A DNA stretch of 58,470 nucleotides from Gemmata sp. (GCA_025055115.1 JANWYJ010000068.1:1-58470); one strand, 5' to 3'; numbered from the stretch's first letter, positions 1 to 7,951 are shown. The notes: generated by a model not told the origin, from the letters alone. Numbers and translations are program-made.

Positions 1-157
1 ATCACTGCGGAAGCGGCCAGCGGTGCTGCGGCCAACATAGGCGCAAGTTCTTATTTGCCAATGGCATACAACGCTTTATCACTGCGGAAGCGGCCAGCGG
101 TGCTGCGGCCAACATAGGCGCAAGTTCTTATTTGCCAATGGCATACAACGCTTTATC
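1..157. repeat. Tandem duplication, period 77, of a gene 3' end
   Basis: Positions 1-80 recur at 78-157 with no difference that I can see. The right copy contains the last codons and stop (128-130) of the PQQ-type gene; the left copy repeats these codons, the stop and the following downstream sequence. The left end is cut by the window, so more copies may exist. Confidence 0.95.
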
Positions 158-1339
158 CGTGCGAATGTACAGGCGGCGGTGGGCAATGGCCGGCGTGCCG
201 AGAGTTTCTTCGCCCAGTTCATTGACGGCGAGAATTTCGAACGTTTCGGCGGTCGCATCCACGACCGTGCAGATACCCGTTTCGTTCAAGAAGTACACTT
301 TGCCATCGCCGGCAACCGGTGAGGCCGAAAATGCTCCCTTGAGCCGTTCGCTGTAGAGTGTTTTGCCGGTTTTGGCATCGGCACACATGACGATGCCGTT
401 ATCGTTGGCCGCGAACACTTTGCCGCGGTATACCAGTGGCGATGGCATACCGGGGCGGACGTCTTTGGCCGTCAGGAGGGGTTTTTCTGCCACGCCGGTA
501 TCGGTCAGTTGGAAGGCGGTCACGCCGCCGATGGGCATGTACAATTTCTGGCCATCGAGGACTCCGGTGGGAATCGAACCGCGTGTCAGTTGGGACGACC
601 AGCGCTTCTGCCCGGTGGCGGCATCGTAGGCGGTCAGACCGCTGGGGCCGTCGAGGAGAATTTCCGTGGTGCTGCCGACGGTCCGCAGCAGCGGTGTCAC
701 CCAGTTGATCTCCCGGGGCCGTTCCACTTTCCACACGTTTTTGCCGTATTTCGTATCCAGTGCTGCCAGAAACGACGTGCCGGCGTTATCCATCGGGACG
801 ATGAGCCGATCGCCCACAAGCACCGGTGATGCGGCCATACCGACCTGATTGGTGATCCCGGGGTAATCGCCCACCAGCGACCGGTACCAGCGCAGGGTAC
901 CATCGTTGTCGAAGGCCGCACAATCGCCGCTGGCAAACAGAACATAGACCCCGGTGGCGTCGGCCACGGGGGTGTTGGCGGCCATGCAGGTTTTCTTGTG
1001 GGCCACGGTGCTGCCGGTGGCCTGGAGGGTCCGCTGCCACTGGAGCCGTCCGGTGTGGGCGTCGAAGCTGAGAATGTGCAGTTTATCGTCGCGGACACCT
1101 GAACTACAGGTGACGAAGACGCGATCGCCGTAGACGATGGGCGAAGATACGCCCCGGCCTGGCAGCGCGGCTTTCCATTTCAGCCCGGTGGTCTTGCTCC
1201 ACTCGGTTGGCAAGTTGTCGTCGGGTGAAATTCCAGTCGCGTTGGGTCCGCGGAATTGCGGCCACGGCTCCGCCAGCACCGGTGGAGTGCTAGTGAGCGT
1301 AAGCATGGCCACCAGAGCCACCATCAGGTTGGTTCGCAT
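128..1339 (-). CDS. Secreted PQQ-like (outer-membrane-protein-B type) beta-propeller protein
   Basis: A 403-residue protein with a signal peptide (hydrophobic residues about 5-20, cleavage near VLA-EP) followed by the EPWPQFRGP opening typical of planctomycete PQQ-repeat proteins. Repeats of the type Y-x-A-x-T-G-x2-x-W are visible through the chain (for example DAHTGRLQW and DAATGQKRW), which predicts an eight-bladed WD40-like propeller. Substrate and reaction cannot be told; many planctomycete members have no known enzyme activity. I chose the start at 1339 because GGAGG lies about 10 bases upstream and the signal peptide begins there. An open frame continues upstream only because the start region is duplicated. 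Its 3' end is also duplicated downstream. Confidence 0.85.
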   Translation of the reverse strand: MRTNLMVALVAMLTLTSTPPVLAEPWPQFRGPNATGISPDDNLPTEWSKTTGLKWKAALPGRGVSSPIVYGDRVFVTCSSGVRDDKLHILSFDAHTGRLQWQRTLQATGSTVAHKKTCMAANTPVADATGVYVLFASGDCAAFDNDGTLRWYRSLVGDYPGITNQVGMAASPVLVGDRLIVPMDNAGTSFLAALDTKYGKNVWKVERPREINWVTPLLRTVGSTTEILLDGPSGLTAYDAATGQKRWSSQLTRGSIPTGVLDGQKLYMPIGGVTAFQLTDTGVAEKPLLTAKDVRPGMPSPLVYRGKVFAANDNGIVMCADAKTGKTLYSERLKGAFSASPVAGDGKVYFLNETGICTVVDATAETFEILAVNELGEETLGTPAIAHRRLYIRTDKALYAIGK

Positions 1340-1418
1340 CACTGTTTTTCCTCCAGACGATCGTTTCTCCATCCCAGCTGATCGTATCCTGCACGCCATC
1401 AGGTTGGTTCGCATCACT
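1321..1418. repeat. Spaced direct duplication, offset 75, over the start codon of the PQQ gene
   Basis: A 23-nt block at 1321-1343, containing the ATG and first codons of the PQQ-type gene, is repeated exactly at 1396-1418. The 52 nt between the copies carries the GGAGG ribosome binding site of the downstream copy. Confidence 0.9.
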
Positions 1419-1446
1419 TCTTTGGTTCGCATCACTTCTTTGGTTC
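1405..1446. repeat. 18-bp tandem over a stop/start junction
   Basis: An 18-nt unit occurs 2.3 times (1405-1422, 1423-1440, then six more bases). Read on the minus strand it contains the stop TGA of the upstream gene merged with an ATG as TGATG, followed by the first codons of the PQQ-type gene. Confidence 0.9.
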
Positions 1447-2622
1447 CGAGGGGGCGAGAAAACCGAGGGGCACCCACTTTGTGCGACCTTCGACCAGGGC
1501 TTTCTGCTGCAGTGGCAGGGCACCGCCTGTCGCGTCGCAAAGGCGCATCTGGAAGAACCACGCTTGCGCCCAACTTTGGGTTTGGTTGTTCTGGCACACC
1601 TTCAGCACCACGACGTTTTCCCCCGGTCGGAGAGTCCCGCGACCGATGTAGGCATCGAAGGCCGCGCCGTGGTGGTATTCTTCGTGGGCCAGAAGTTCTT
1701 GGCCGTTGAGGAAAATTTTGATCGCCGTGGGGCTGGTGACGCGGATTTCGCAGGGTTGTTCCTGGGCGGTCTGAATGAACGCCAGGGCATAGGCGACGGC
1801 GTCTTTGTGTTTGCCCAACAATTCATTGAGATCGAACTTGCCGTATTTGTCGGTGGTGGCAGCCGGCGTCCATTGCACGTCGCCATCTTTCCCGCGGAAG
1901 GAGCCGGTGGTATCGCGGGCTTGCTCGGGGGGGTAGGCTTTGGCAAAGCCTGCACCGCCGGTGCTGTCGAAGGGGCCGATCAACCAGACGTGCGTGATAC
2001 AACCCAGGTGTTCACTGATGCGGACGCGGCCACCGTGTTCCTCGATCTTTCTGGCGATGGCTTCCACTTGATCTTTGTCGCGGGCATAGCTGAAGAGTTT
2101 TTCCAGCTCGGCGCGGATGCTGGGGCGGGCGGATTGTTCGAGAAGGTCCAGTTCCCGGGCGATGGCGGCGCGGCGCAATTCGGCGGCAGGGTCGTTCAAA
2201 CAGCCGGGCAGAAGCCGGTCTTTGGCGGTCGGATCGTGGCCGACGAGAAGTTCGTAAGCGTAGCGGCGGGCGGAGGGGGCAAAGCGGGTATTTTTCACGA
2301 ATTCTTCCAGTGACGCGGTGGGCAGCTTCTGCCCGGCGGCGAGATGGTTTTCCACAATGGCATCGACCGCCGTGCGGAGCCAGTTGGTCGCGGTCGGGTG
2401 GCGTTCGTCGAAGGCTTCCAAGGCGGGGAATAGGGCCGCAATCCCCTGTTGCACCAGTGTTTTCCACGCCGCTGCGGCATCCTCGTTACCCCGGCCTTCA
2501 GGGTTCACCGCCTTGAGTGTCGCAATCGCTCGCCGCGTATCGTCGTTGGCGGCGGCCGCAACCCACGACGCCGCCAGCACGAGGATGGCAGCCAGCCCCC
2601 AGCGGTCGTTCCTCCACAGCAT
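1432..2622 (-). CDS. Secreted protein with N-terminal helical region and C-terminal beta-sandwich
   Basis: A 396-residue protein of unknown function. It opens with a signal peptide (WGLAAILVLAASWVAAAA). Residues about 25-215 are alpha-helical with HEAT-like spacing. From about 225 a beta-rich domain follows, with GPFDSTGG, IKIFLNGQEL and LRPGENVVVLKV, a pattern seen in galactose-binding or GH2-type jelly rolls. Start at 2622 is preceded by GGGAG. The gene lies just upstream of the PQQ-type gene on the same strand and probably formed a coupled pair with it (TGATG at the junction, now duplicated), so the two may act together outside the cytoplasm. The domain assignment is inference from sequence pattern. 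Confidence 0.75.
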   Translation of the reverse strand: MLWRNDRWGLAAILVLAASWVAAAANDDTRRAIATLKAVNPEGRGNEDAAAAWKTLVQQGIAALFPALEAFDERHPTATNWLRTAVDAIVENHLAAGQKLPTASLEEFVKNTRFAPSARRYAYELLVGHDPTAKDRLLPGCLNDPAAELRRAAIARELDLLEQSARPSIRAELEKLFSYARDKDQVEAIARKIEEHGGRVRISEHLGCITHVWLIGPFDSTGGAGFAKAYPPEQARDTTGSFRGKDGDVQWTPAATTDKYGKFDLNELLGKHKDAVAYALAFIQTAQEQPCEIRVTSPTAIKIFLNGQELLAHEEYHHGAAFDAYIGRGTLRPGENVVVLKVCQNNQTQSWAQAWFFQMRLCDATGGALPLQQKALVEGRTKWVPLGFLAPSEPKK

Positions 2623-3028
2623 TGATCGTCTCCCATCAACACATGGCAAGGATCGTCGTGGCGCACATCCCCTGTTGCTGTGATCGGCAGGGAATGATTG
2701 CGTCCGACGATGGCACTTTCGCCCAAGTCCCAAGGCCATACTATCGCTGGGGGCGAAAACACCCAGAGAATTCTCCGGGCCAGCCGTGATCGCTTCACAA
2801 GGGCCACGCCGGACCACCGCGACCCATCCCCGAAAAAGGGGTACGGCCACGGCCCGCGGCTTCTGGCATTGGGGGGGGCGGCGCTGCGAGAATCAGGCCA
2901 GGGGGGCCGCTGCGCCTTGGAAAGGACAGAAACAACTGGGTCAGCCCCTTTCTGGCGGCGCTGCGAGAATCAGGCCCGGGGGGGCGGCGCTGCGAGAATC
3001 AGGCCCGGGGGCGGTGCTGCCGCGAGAA
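2623..3028. other. Intergenic region dominated by copies of the PSP1-like gene's 3' end
   Basis: About 400 nt without a believable gene. The right half (2878-3010) is filled with three duplicated copies of the end of the neighbouring PSP1-like gene. The left half is GC-rich and shows no clear promoter beyond the ribosome binding site of the gene ending at 1432. Confidence 0.7.
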
Positions 3029-3040
3029 TCAGGCCAGGGG
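2878..3040. repeat. Four copies of a 27-30 nt unit spanning a stop codon
   Basis: Copies at 2878-2904, 2955-2981, 2984-3010 and 3011-3040. Offsets are 77, 29 and 27 nt. The unit contains GAGAATCAGGCC; the stop codon of the PSP1-like gene (3029-3031) lies in the last copy, and every other copy retains the same stop. Copies differ at one to four positions. Confidence 0.9.
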
Positions 3041-3700
3041 GCGACGCTGCCGTGTAGCGGCTTCCATCTGCTGGCGTAATTGGGCGAAGTAGGCGGTCAG
3101 TTCGCTCGCTGAGCGCACTTGCCCGCGCGAGCAGGAGCCTGTGGAACACCCGCCGTGGTGGTTGGCGGATGACCCACACGACGAGCAGCCGGAGCCGGAC
3201 GAGCAGCCGGAGCCACACCCCGGCGTACCGCAGCGTTCCTCGGAAGGATGTTCGGCTGCGGTCGGCACTCGGGCGACATCCAACAAGCGCACCGGCCCGC
3301 CGAACTGCGTCGCCAGTTCATCCAACAAGGCGGTGGCATCACAGCTGTGCCAGGCCACACCGTGGAGGATCAGTTGATCGTCGAGTGTCACTTCGGCATC
3401 GACGAAGCAGAGGGGAAGTTGGTGGCGTTCAGCGGCGGCGTTGGCTTGGACCAGCCAGGCGTTGGCTTGTTCCGCCAATTGGCCGAGTTGAGTTTCATCC
3501 GCGGGACTGGCGCGGCGCAGGATTTCGCCATCGACACGGAGGGTGGTAGCGAAAGGTTCGCGAGCTTCGCACAAGACCGAGCCGATCTCCACACCCCGGC
3601 TGCTACGCAGCACCACGCGATCGCCCCGCACCAGAGGGACGCCCGACGTCAGCCGCCCGACGAAACCACAATGGCCGTATTGCACCAAGTAGGCGGACAT
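3029..3700 (-). CDS. PSP1-domain protein with Cys-rich tail
   Basis: A 223-residue protein. The first 145 residues match the PSP1/YaaT pattern: an RGDRVVLRSSRGVEIGSV block, then FVDAEVTLDDQLILHGVAW and LATQFGGPVRLLDV. YaaT in Bacillus works in a complex with YlbF/YmcA on RNase Y; whether that holds here is unknown. After the core comes a Gly/Ser/Cys-rich segment (CGTPGCGSGC and SGSGCSSCGSS), partly made by an in-frame 18-bp tandem at 3180-3215, which might bind metal. The start ATG shares its A with the stop TGA of the upstream TPR-YggX gene, so translation is probably coupled. A GTG one codon earlier is an alternative. The 3' end is repeated three more times downstream. Confidence 0.8.
   Translation of the reverse strand: MSAYLVQYGHCGFVGRLTSGVPLVRGDRVVLRSSRGVEIGSVLCEAREPFATTLRVDGEILRRASPADETQLGQLAEQANAWLVQANAAAERHQLPLCFVDAEVTLDDQLILHGVAWHSCDATALLDELATQFGGPVRLLDVARVPTAAEHPSEERCGTPGCGSGCSSGSGCSSCGSSANHHGGCSTGSCSRGQVRSASELTAYFAQLRQQMEAATRQRRPLA
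3180..3215. repeat. In-frame 18-bp tandem inside the PSP1-like gene
   Basis: Two copies (3180-3197 and 3198-3215) of an 18-nt unit with one difference, coding for a repeated Cys-Ser-Ser-Gly-Ser-Gly element. It is the one clear case of the short-tandem type that I found inside a reading frame. Confidence 0.85.
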
Positions 3701-4326
3701 CACGGCGGAGTTTCCTGTTCAAAGCCGAAAAATTCCCGCATGTTGCGGTCGTATTCATACAAGCCGCTTTCGGAACTGAGGTCCAGCCGCAGTTCATTGA
3801 TGACTTTGATGCTCAGGTCCTTCAACCATAACATCCAGCAGGCCGAGCAGATGGTTTGGTAGATGCGCTGGCCGATGGCATCGGGGATGGGCGGTGCGGG
3901 CAGTTGCACGGCCCGTTGGCCTTCCATGCAGCCGGGACGCTGGCAGCGGAAGCCCGTGCCCGGGCCGCCGCTCGCGGCCACGGGGGTCGCCTTTTTCGGA
4001 ATCGGCGCTCCGAGTTGTTCCAACAATTTCGCCATGGCATCCCGCGGGACACGATCGCCGCGCTCGTCGGCAATTGTCCAGCCTTGGGTCAGTGTCGCCA
4101 CAGCTTCAGCCGTCTGCCCCAGTTGGATAAGGCATTCGCCCAACAATTGATACACCTTGGAAAACTCTGGCGTGATTTCCAGGGTACGACGAAACGACTG
4201 GACCGCTTCGGCATACTGGCCGTCATTCATCAACAACTGACCCAAGCGGAAATGGGCTAGGTCGTTGTCTGGGTCTTCCTCGGCCATTTTGCGGAAGTGA
4301 GCAATTTGTTCAGCCGGAGTATTCAT
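3700..4326 (-). CDS. TPR protein fused to a YggX-like Fe(II)-trafficking domain
   Basis: A 208-residue protein. Residues about 6-108 form TPR helices (FRLGQLLMNDGQYAEAVQSFRRTLEITPEF, shown here by its pattern of G8, Y11, A14-type positions). Residues about 126-202 match YggX: FRCQRPGCMEGQ, then LPAPPIPDAIGQRIYQTI, W164, LINE-like VINELRLDL and a terminal REFFGFE. YggX proteins protect iron-sulfur enzymes and help iron handling under oxidative stress; normal members are about 90 residues and free-standing. Cysteines C128 and C133 lie in the part where YggX carries its conserved Cys. Start is the first ATG in register with the TPR; no clear ribosome binding site is visible. The gene overlaps the next by TGATG. 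Confidence 0.75.
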   Translation of the reverse strand: MNTPAEQIAHFRKMAEEDPDNDLAHFRLGQLLMNDGQYAEAVQSFRRTLEITPEFSKVYQLLGECLIQLGQTAEAVATLTQGWTIADERGDRVPRDAMAKLLEQLGAPIPKKATPVAASGGPGTGFRCQRPGCMEGQRAVQLPAPPIPDAIGQRIYQTICSACWMLWLKDLSIKVINELRLDLSSESGLYEYDRNMREFFGFEQETPP

Positions 4327-4574
4327 AAGAGAATCGGGGGTTGTTGGTGACGGATACGCCGTTATTGTAGGCCAGAAGCAGGCGGTGGAGTGTCCCCGGG
4401 CTTCCCCGTGGCTTCTCGACACCAAGCGGAGCGGTACACCGCTGGGCCGCGTTGGCCCATCTCACGCGATCTTCACGCCGATTGGTTGGTGGGCGACGGT
4501 GGCTTCTCGTCACCGCCAGGGCTGCGTCGGGCCGCGTCGCCAGATGGCCCTGGGTGTCTCCATCGTCTGCCCAT

Positions 4575-5393
4575 TCAGTTGGCAGGCAACACGCTGACCG
4601 GCAGTTTATAGCTCGCCCGCTTCTTCGCGACACGATCTTCTGCCGTCAGTTCGACCACGAACTTGCCCGGGCGATTCATAAACAGTGGGAATTGCAGGGC
4701 AAAGGCCCCATCGGTGGGTTTGACCAAAATCGGCGACATGGCATCTTGCACTTGCTTGAGCGGTTTGTCGAGGATGGGGGTTCCTTTCTCGTCGTACACT
4801 TGGAATTGAATTTCGACCTCCGGTTGGTTGGTTTTGGGGCTACGTTCAAAACTGGCAATGCTGAAATTGATGTAGATCGTTTGGCCGACAAATCCTGTTG
4901 TCGGTGCCGACAACTTCGCTTCGGCATCGTGAGACGTGAAGACTGCGACGATCCCAAAATCCTTTTTGAGCACGTCGAACTTGACGGTGATACTGCTGGA
5001 GGCTTTGGTTTTGGGATCGGTGACAGTGAGTTTGCAGTTGTACGAACCGGGGGGTTGATCCAAGCCCACGGTGATATAAGCGCGTGCCGGCAAGCGATTG
5101 CCGCGCAGCGGGACGAAATCTTCGGACTCGCGCGGGTCTTGGCGGAAAATCAGTTTGCCCGCAGCATCGGTCACTTCCATCGCCATCGAGTAACGGGCAA
5201 TGCCTTTCTCATCGATGGTCAAGCCGTCGATATCGTAGGCGATGAACAAGACATCACCCGGCAGCAGTTTGGAATTGTCGCGGGTGGGGCCTAATTCGCC
5301 CACGGTGAGTCGGATGTTGGTCAGTTTCAGGTTGCTGGTCGGTTGCCCCGGGAGAGTGGCTAGCGCCAGTGTGACGGCCATCGTGGTCAGCAT
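4575..5393 (-). CDS. Secreted beta-sandwich protein, function unknown
   Basis: A 272-residue protein with a short signal peptide (MLTTMAVTLALATLPGQP) and no other hydrophobic segment. The rest is predicted beta-rich, with alternating strands and three similar stretches that end in positions such as SYNCKLTVTDPKT and GKFVVELTAEDR, the look of tandem immunoglobulin-like folds. No catalytic motif is visible. It is the last gene of the minus-strand block before the ribosomal cluster and is separated from both neighbours by long gaps, so it is probably a single-gene unit. Proteins of this plan are common in planctomycetes but have no known role. Confidence 0.65.
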   Translation of the reverse strand: MLTTMAVTLALATLPGQPTSNLKLTNIRLTVGELGPTRDNSKLLPGDVLFIAYDIDGLTIDEKGIARYSMAMEVTDAAGKLIFRQDPRESEDFVPLRGNRLPARAYITVGLDQPPGSYNCKLTVTDPKTKASSSITVKFDVLKKDFGIVAVFTSHDAEAKLSAPTTGFVGQTIYINFSIASFERSPKTNQPEVEIQFQVYDEKGTPILDKPLKQVQDAMSPILVKPTDGAFALQFPLFMNRPGKFVVELTAEDRVAKKRASYKLPVSVLPAN

Positions 5394-5487
5394 GGGATCG
5401 CCTCATGTCGAGAGAAAGAACCGGTCGTTCCATCGGTTCTAACGGCGTATTGTCGGCGCTGTTGATGCGAGCGACCAGAGGAAAGCC

Positions 5488-5600
5488 CTCTCAATGCCGG
5501 ATCGGAGCCCCGAGGGATGCCCTGGCTGAGTCGCAGGCGATTGTGATGGCGTTGCATCAGATCTCTCAATGTCGGATCGGAGCCACGAGGGATGCCCTGG
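5488..5600. repeat. Spaced direct duplication, offset 75
   Basis: A 38-nt block at 5488-5525 is repeated at 5563-5600 with two differences, separated by 37 nt of unrelated sequence. Confidence 0.95.
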
Positions 5601-5845
5601 GGTTGAGAAAATGGTGAAAAAACAGCTATTGTTGGACAGTTGGGAAAGGTATGATGGGCGTGGCTGGAACGGGTCGCGTATCCGTGGCGCGACGGACTAG
5701 AGGCGAACGGCAGCGCGGGTCGCGTTGCCCGACGCGGGGCCTGAGAGAAAGGAGGTGGTCCTGTGCCAACTGACCCATGTACCAAGGGTGGGCTGACTTA
5801 ACGGCCAGCTTCACGGGTGGTCCGTAAGCCGGCTACCCACAAAGG

Positions 5846-5884
5846 GCCGCGGAAGGTGGTATCGACTTCCGCGGCTCGCCTTTT
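5846..5884 (+). terminator. Hairpin with T-tract, terminator-like
   Basis: A perfect 10-bp stem (GCCGCGGAAG at 5846-5855 with CTTCCGCGGC at 5866-5875) and a 10-nt loop, followed on the plus strand by TCGCC and five T. Only three T follow on the minus strand. Position, about 105 nt after the bL9 stop, suggests it also ends the minus-strand ribosomal cluster, but the better T-tract is in the plus direction, where no gene is known. Confidence 0.6.
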
Positions 5885-5951
5885 TCCAGATGTTGATGGT
5901 GAGGCTGAGCCGGCGGCCGTTCAACAACCGCCACCGGGCCGTCACCACGCC

Positions 5952-5989
5952 CAGCCAAACTCATTTCTTGCAGCCAAACTCATTTCTTG
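5952..5989. repeat. 19-bp tandem over the bL9 stop codon
   Basis: Two exact copies (5952-5970 and 5971-5989). The right copy contains the last codons and stop (5980-5982) of bL9, and the left copy repeats that stop downstream. Confidence 0.95.
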
Positions 5990-6561
5990 CTTTGCAGGGC
6001 CACTACCAACACTTGAATCTTCGCTTCGATGCCGTAGCCCAATGCCAGCGGAACTTCGGTCAGTGTGTTGGCTTCCTTGATGTGAGCTTCGAGTTTGACC
6101 ATATCGGGTTCGACTTTGAGATTCTTGCCCTTGAGAGTTTTGCTGATTTCGACCGGGCCGATCGAACCGTAAAGGTGACCTTCCTCGGTCGCATTGGCTT
6201 CGATAGTCACCGCGGGCAGGCGTGAGAGCTGTTCGGCCAGAACCTTCAGATCAGCAATTTTGGCTTCGCGGGCCTTCTCGACCTGAATCTTGTAGCGTTC
6301 GAGGGTTTTGAGGTTCTCGGCGGTGGGCAGAACCGCTTTGCCGTAGGGCAGCAAGTAGTTGCGGGCGTAGCCGGGTTTGACTTCCACCACCTCGCCCTGT
6401 TTGCCCAGATGGGGCATGTCGTCGACGAGAACGACGAGGGTTCCGCCGTGCGGTCCTTTGCGGACTTGGTTACGGACCCGTTCTTTTTTCTTGGGCAGTT
6501 TTTTCCCCGCCGGCGGTGCCGTTTTGGGGGTTTCGGTCTTCTTGGTTGTTGCCTTGGCCAT
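5980..6561 (-). CDS. rplI: Ribosomal protein bL9 with N-terminal extension
   Basis: A 193-residue bL9, a protein that binds 23S rRNA domain V near the L1 stalk. The family core starts at about residue 40 (TLVVLVDDMPHLGKQGEVVEVKPGYARNYLLP pattern, with G-K-x-G and Y-A-R-N-Y), continues through the long connecting helix (about 82-115), and ends with the C-terminal globular part containing LYGSI. Normal length is about 150, so the first 39 residues, very rich in Lys/Pro/Thr, are an extension. Last gene of the bL25-Pth-bS6-SSB-bL9 cluster; the usual bS18 gene is missing before it. The 3' end carries a 19-bp tandem. Confidence 0.93.
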   Translation of the reverse strand: MAKATTKKTETPKTAPPAGKKLPKKKERVRNQVRKGPHGGTLVVLVDDMPHLGKQGEVVEVKPGYARNYLLPYGKAVLPTAENLKTLERYKIQVEKAREAKIADLKVLAEQLSRLPAVTIEANATEEGHLYGSIGPVEISKTLKGKNLKVEPDMVKLEAHIKEANTLTEVPLALGYGIEAKIQVLVVALQSKK

Positions 6562-6669
6562 GATCAGGTCATCCCGTTAGCGTGTGAAGCGTGTGGCCCC
6601 GGCGCCGGGCTGGTGCCACACGGGAACAGTTGCCAATTCCTTGGTCGACGACGGGCCACAGGCTGGCGC

Positions 6670-7173
6670 TCAGAATGGGATCGGGTCGTTGTTGCCGCCA
6701 GGGCTGCTGCCAGGTCCGCCGCTGTCGTCGTCGTAGGGGCTATCCTCCAGGGGTGGGGCGGCGCGTCCGCCACTGAGGGGACGGCTGCCACTGCCGCTGT
6801 CGTCGCTGGTGCGGCTGCCGAGGAATTCCAGGCTATCCACCACCAATTTGTGTTTCGAACGCTTCTGCCCCGTTTGTTTATCGTCCCACGTTTCGTACAC
6901 CAAGCGACCTTCCAGGTAGAGCGAATCACCTTTTTTCGCGTACTGCTGAATGAGACTGACCAGATCCCGCTTGGTGTCGGGTCGGGAGTAGCATTCGCAG
7001 TCGATGTACAGTTGGTTGGGGTCTTTGTCCCAACCGCCTTGTTCGTTGCGTCGGCTGCGGCCGACGGCAAAGCGGAACCGGATGACGCGGGTGCCGCTGT
7101 TGGGCAGCGTGCGCGGTTCTTCGGGGTTGTCGGTGAGCCGACCAATCAGCATCACTTTGTTCAAAGTCGCCAT
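6670..7173 (-). CDS. ssb: Single-stranded DNA-binding protein
   Basis: A 167-residue SSB. The OB fold covers about residues 1-115 (opening MATLNKVMLIGRLTDNPE, then LYIDCECYSR and DSLYLEGRLVYETW). A Gly/Ser/Asp-rich linker follows and the chain ends DPIPF, the acidic tip that recruits replication and repair partners. It functions as a tetramer on single-stranded DNA. A strong AAGGAGG stands before the ATG. It sits between bS6 and bL9 as in many bacteria, but only 108 nt separate it from bL9, too little for bS18. Confidence 0.96.
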   Translation of the reverse strand: MATLNKVMLIGRLTDNPEEPRTLPNSGTRVIRFRFAVGRSRRNEQGGWDKDPNQLYIDCECYSRPDTKRDLVSLIQQYAKKGDSLYLEGRLVYETWDDKQTGQKRSKHKLVVDSLEFLGSRTSDDSGSGSRPLSGGRAAPPLEDSPYDDDSGGPGSSPGGNNDPIPF

Positions 7174-7320
7174 GGCGCGACCTCCTTGGGGTTCACCCCG
7201 AAAGGGAAGGGTACAGGCTACAGGTCAACGGTAGTGGGTGAACCGACCACCAGATTACGCCACGGTGCCGACTGCCGGCAATGTCGGTAGCGACAGATTT
7301 TTGGCCGATGGCTCCTGCCC

Positions 7321-7429
7321 CCTGATTCAACAAACCGTATGGCTTTCCGCTCCCGGCTACAATCCAGCTTTGTGCATCGTTGAGAAGGCGCAGCCTGATT
7401 CAACAAACCGTATGGCTTTTCGCTCCCGG
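7321..7429. repeat. Spaced direct duplication, offset 73
   Basis: A 36-nt block at 7321-7356 is repeated at 7394-7429 with one difference, separated by 37 nt. It lies in the bS6-ssb spacer, on the 5' side of ssb. Confidence 0.95.
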
Positions 7430-7450
7430 GGGGCAGGGTCCAGGCGTACC

Positions 7451-7951
7451 TTACTCGGGTTTTTCGGCGGTTTCGCGGCGGCGGCGGCCGGTGCTTTCTC
7501 GGGGAGTCGCCGCGGGGGCCAGAGCCTCATCGCCAAGGCCATCGGTGAGGGCCATCGGGTCTGTGGGGATGGCCGATTCATCGACCATGCCGCGTAAAGC
7601 GAAGGCATTGCTGGGGTCTTCCCGTGCCACACGGAGAATTTCATCCTGCCATTTGGGATGAATCCGTGTCGTCAGTTGCCGCAGCACCACACCTTCTTGA
7701 ATGGCGAAATCGCGCTCGAGTTCTCCTTGTTTGGTGCTCTCGAGCGTGTAGTAGATGATATGGTAGCTACCCTTTTTCTGTTTGTTGATGGGGTAGGCCA
7801 GCTTGTGGTTGTAATCCCACGGCCGACTGATTTCGATGTGGCCGCCGTGACGCTCGATGAGAGCGTGGAGCTGCTGTTTGACGCCTTCAGCATCCGCCGC
7901 CACTTTGGTCGGGTCGAGCAAAAACAGCGTTTCGTAGAGTTTTTTCGCCAT
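7451..7951 (-). CDS. rpsF: Ribosomal protein bS6
   Basis: A 166-residue bS6 of the small-subunit platform, which binds 16S rRNA as a dimer with bS18. The core covers residues 1-105 (KKLYETLFLLDPTK, then HGGHIEISRPWDYNHKLAYPINKQKKG, and YYTLES). The remaining 60 residues are an acidic and Arg-rich tail longer than in most bacteria. It follows pth by about 140 nt and precedes ssb. The spacer before it holds two hairpins that could be a leader structure. Confidence 0.95.
   Translation of the reverse strand: MAKKLYETLFLLDPTKVAADAEGVKQQLHALIERHGGHIEISRPWDYNHKLAYPINKQKKGSYHIIYYTLESTKQGELERDFAIQEGVVLRQLTTRIHPKWQDEILRVAREDPSNAFALRGMVDESAIPTDPMALTDGLGDEALAPAATPRESTGRRRRETAEKPE

Larger units (their letters stand above)
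5394..5979. other. Long intergenic region with duplication, strong SD-like site and hairpin
   Basis: Nearly 590 nt between two minus-strand genes. It holds a 38-nt spaced duplication (5488-5600), a 19-bp tandem at the bL9 end, a plus-strand AAAGGAGGTGGTCC (about 5749-5762) almost perfectly complementary to the 3' end of 16S rRNA, and a terminator-like hairpin (5846-5884). Behind the SD-like site only very short frames exist (GTG 12 codons; ATG 16 codons). A small plus-strand transcript is possible but unproven. Confidence 0.6.

Noticed and set aside
128-1597. Longer frame of the PQQ-type gene with 86 more residues
   Set aside because: The extension consists of the duplicated start region and antisense of the upstream gene's end; the signal peptide and ribosome binding site support 1339.
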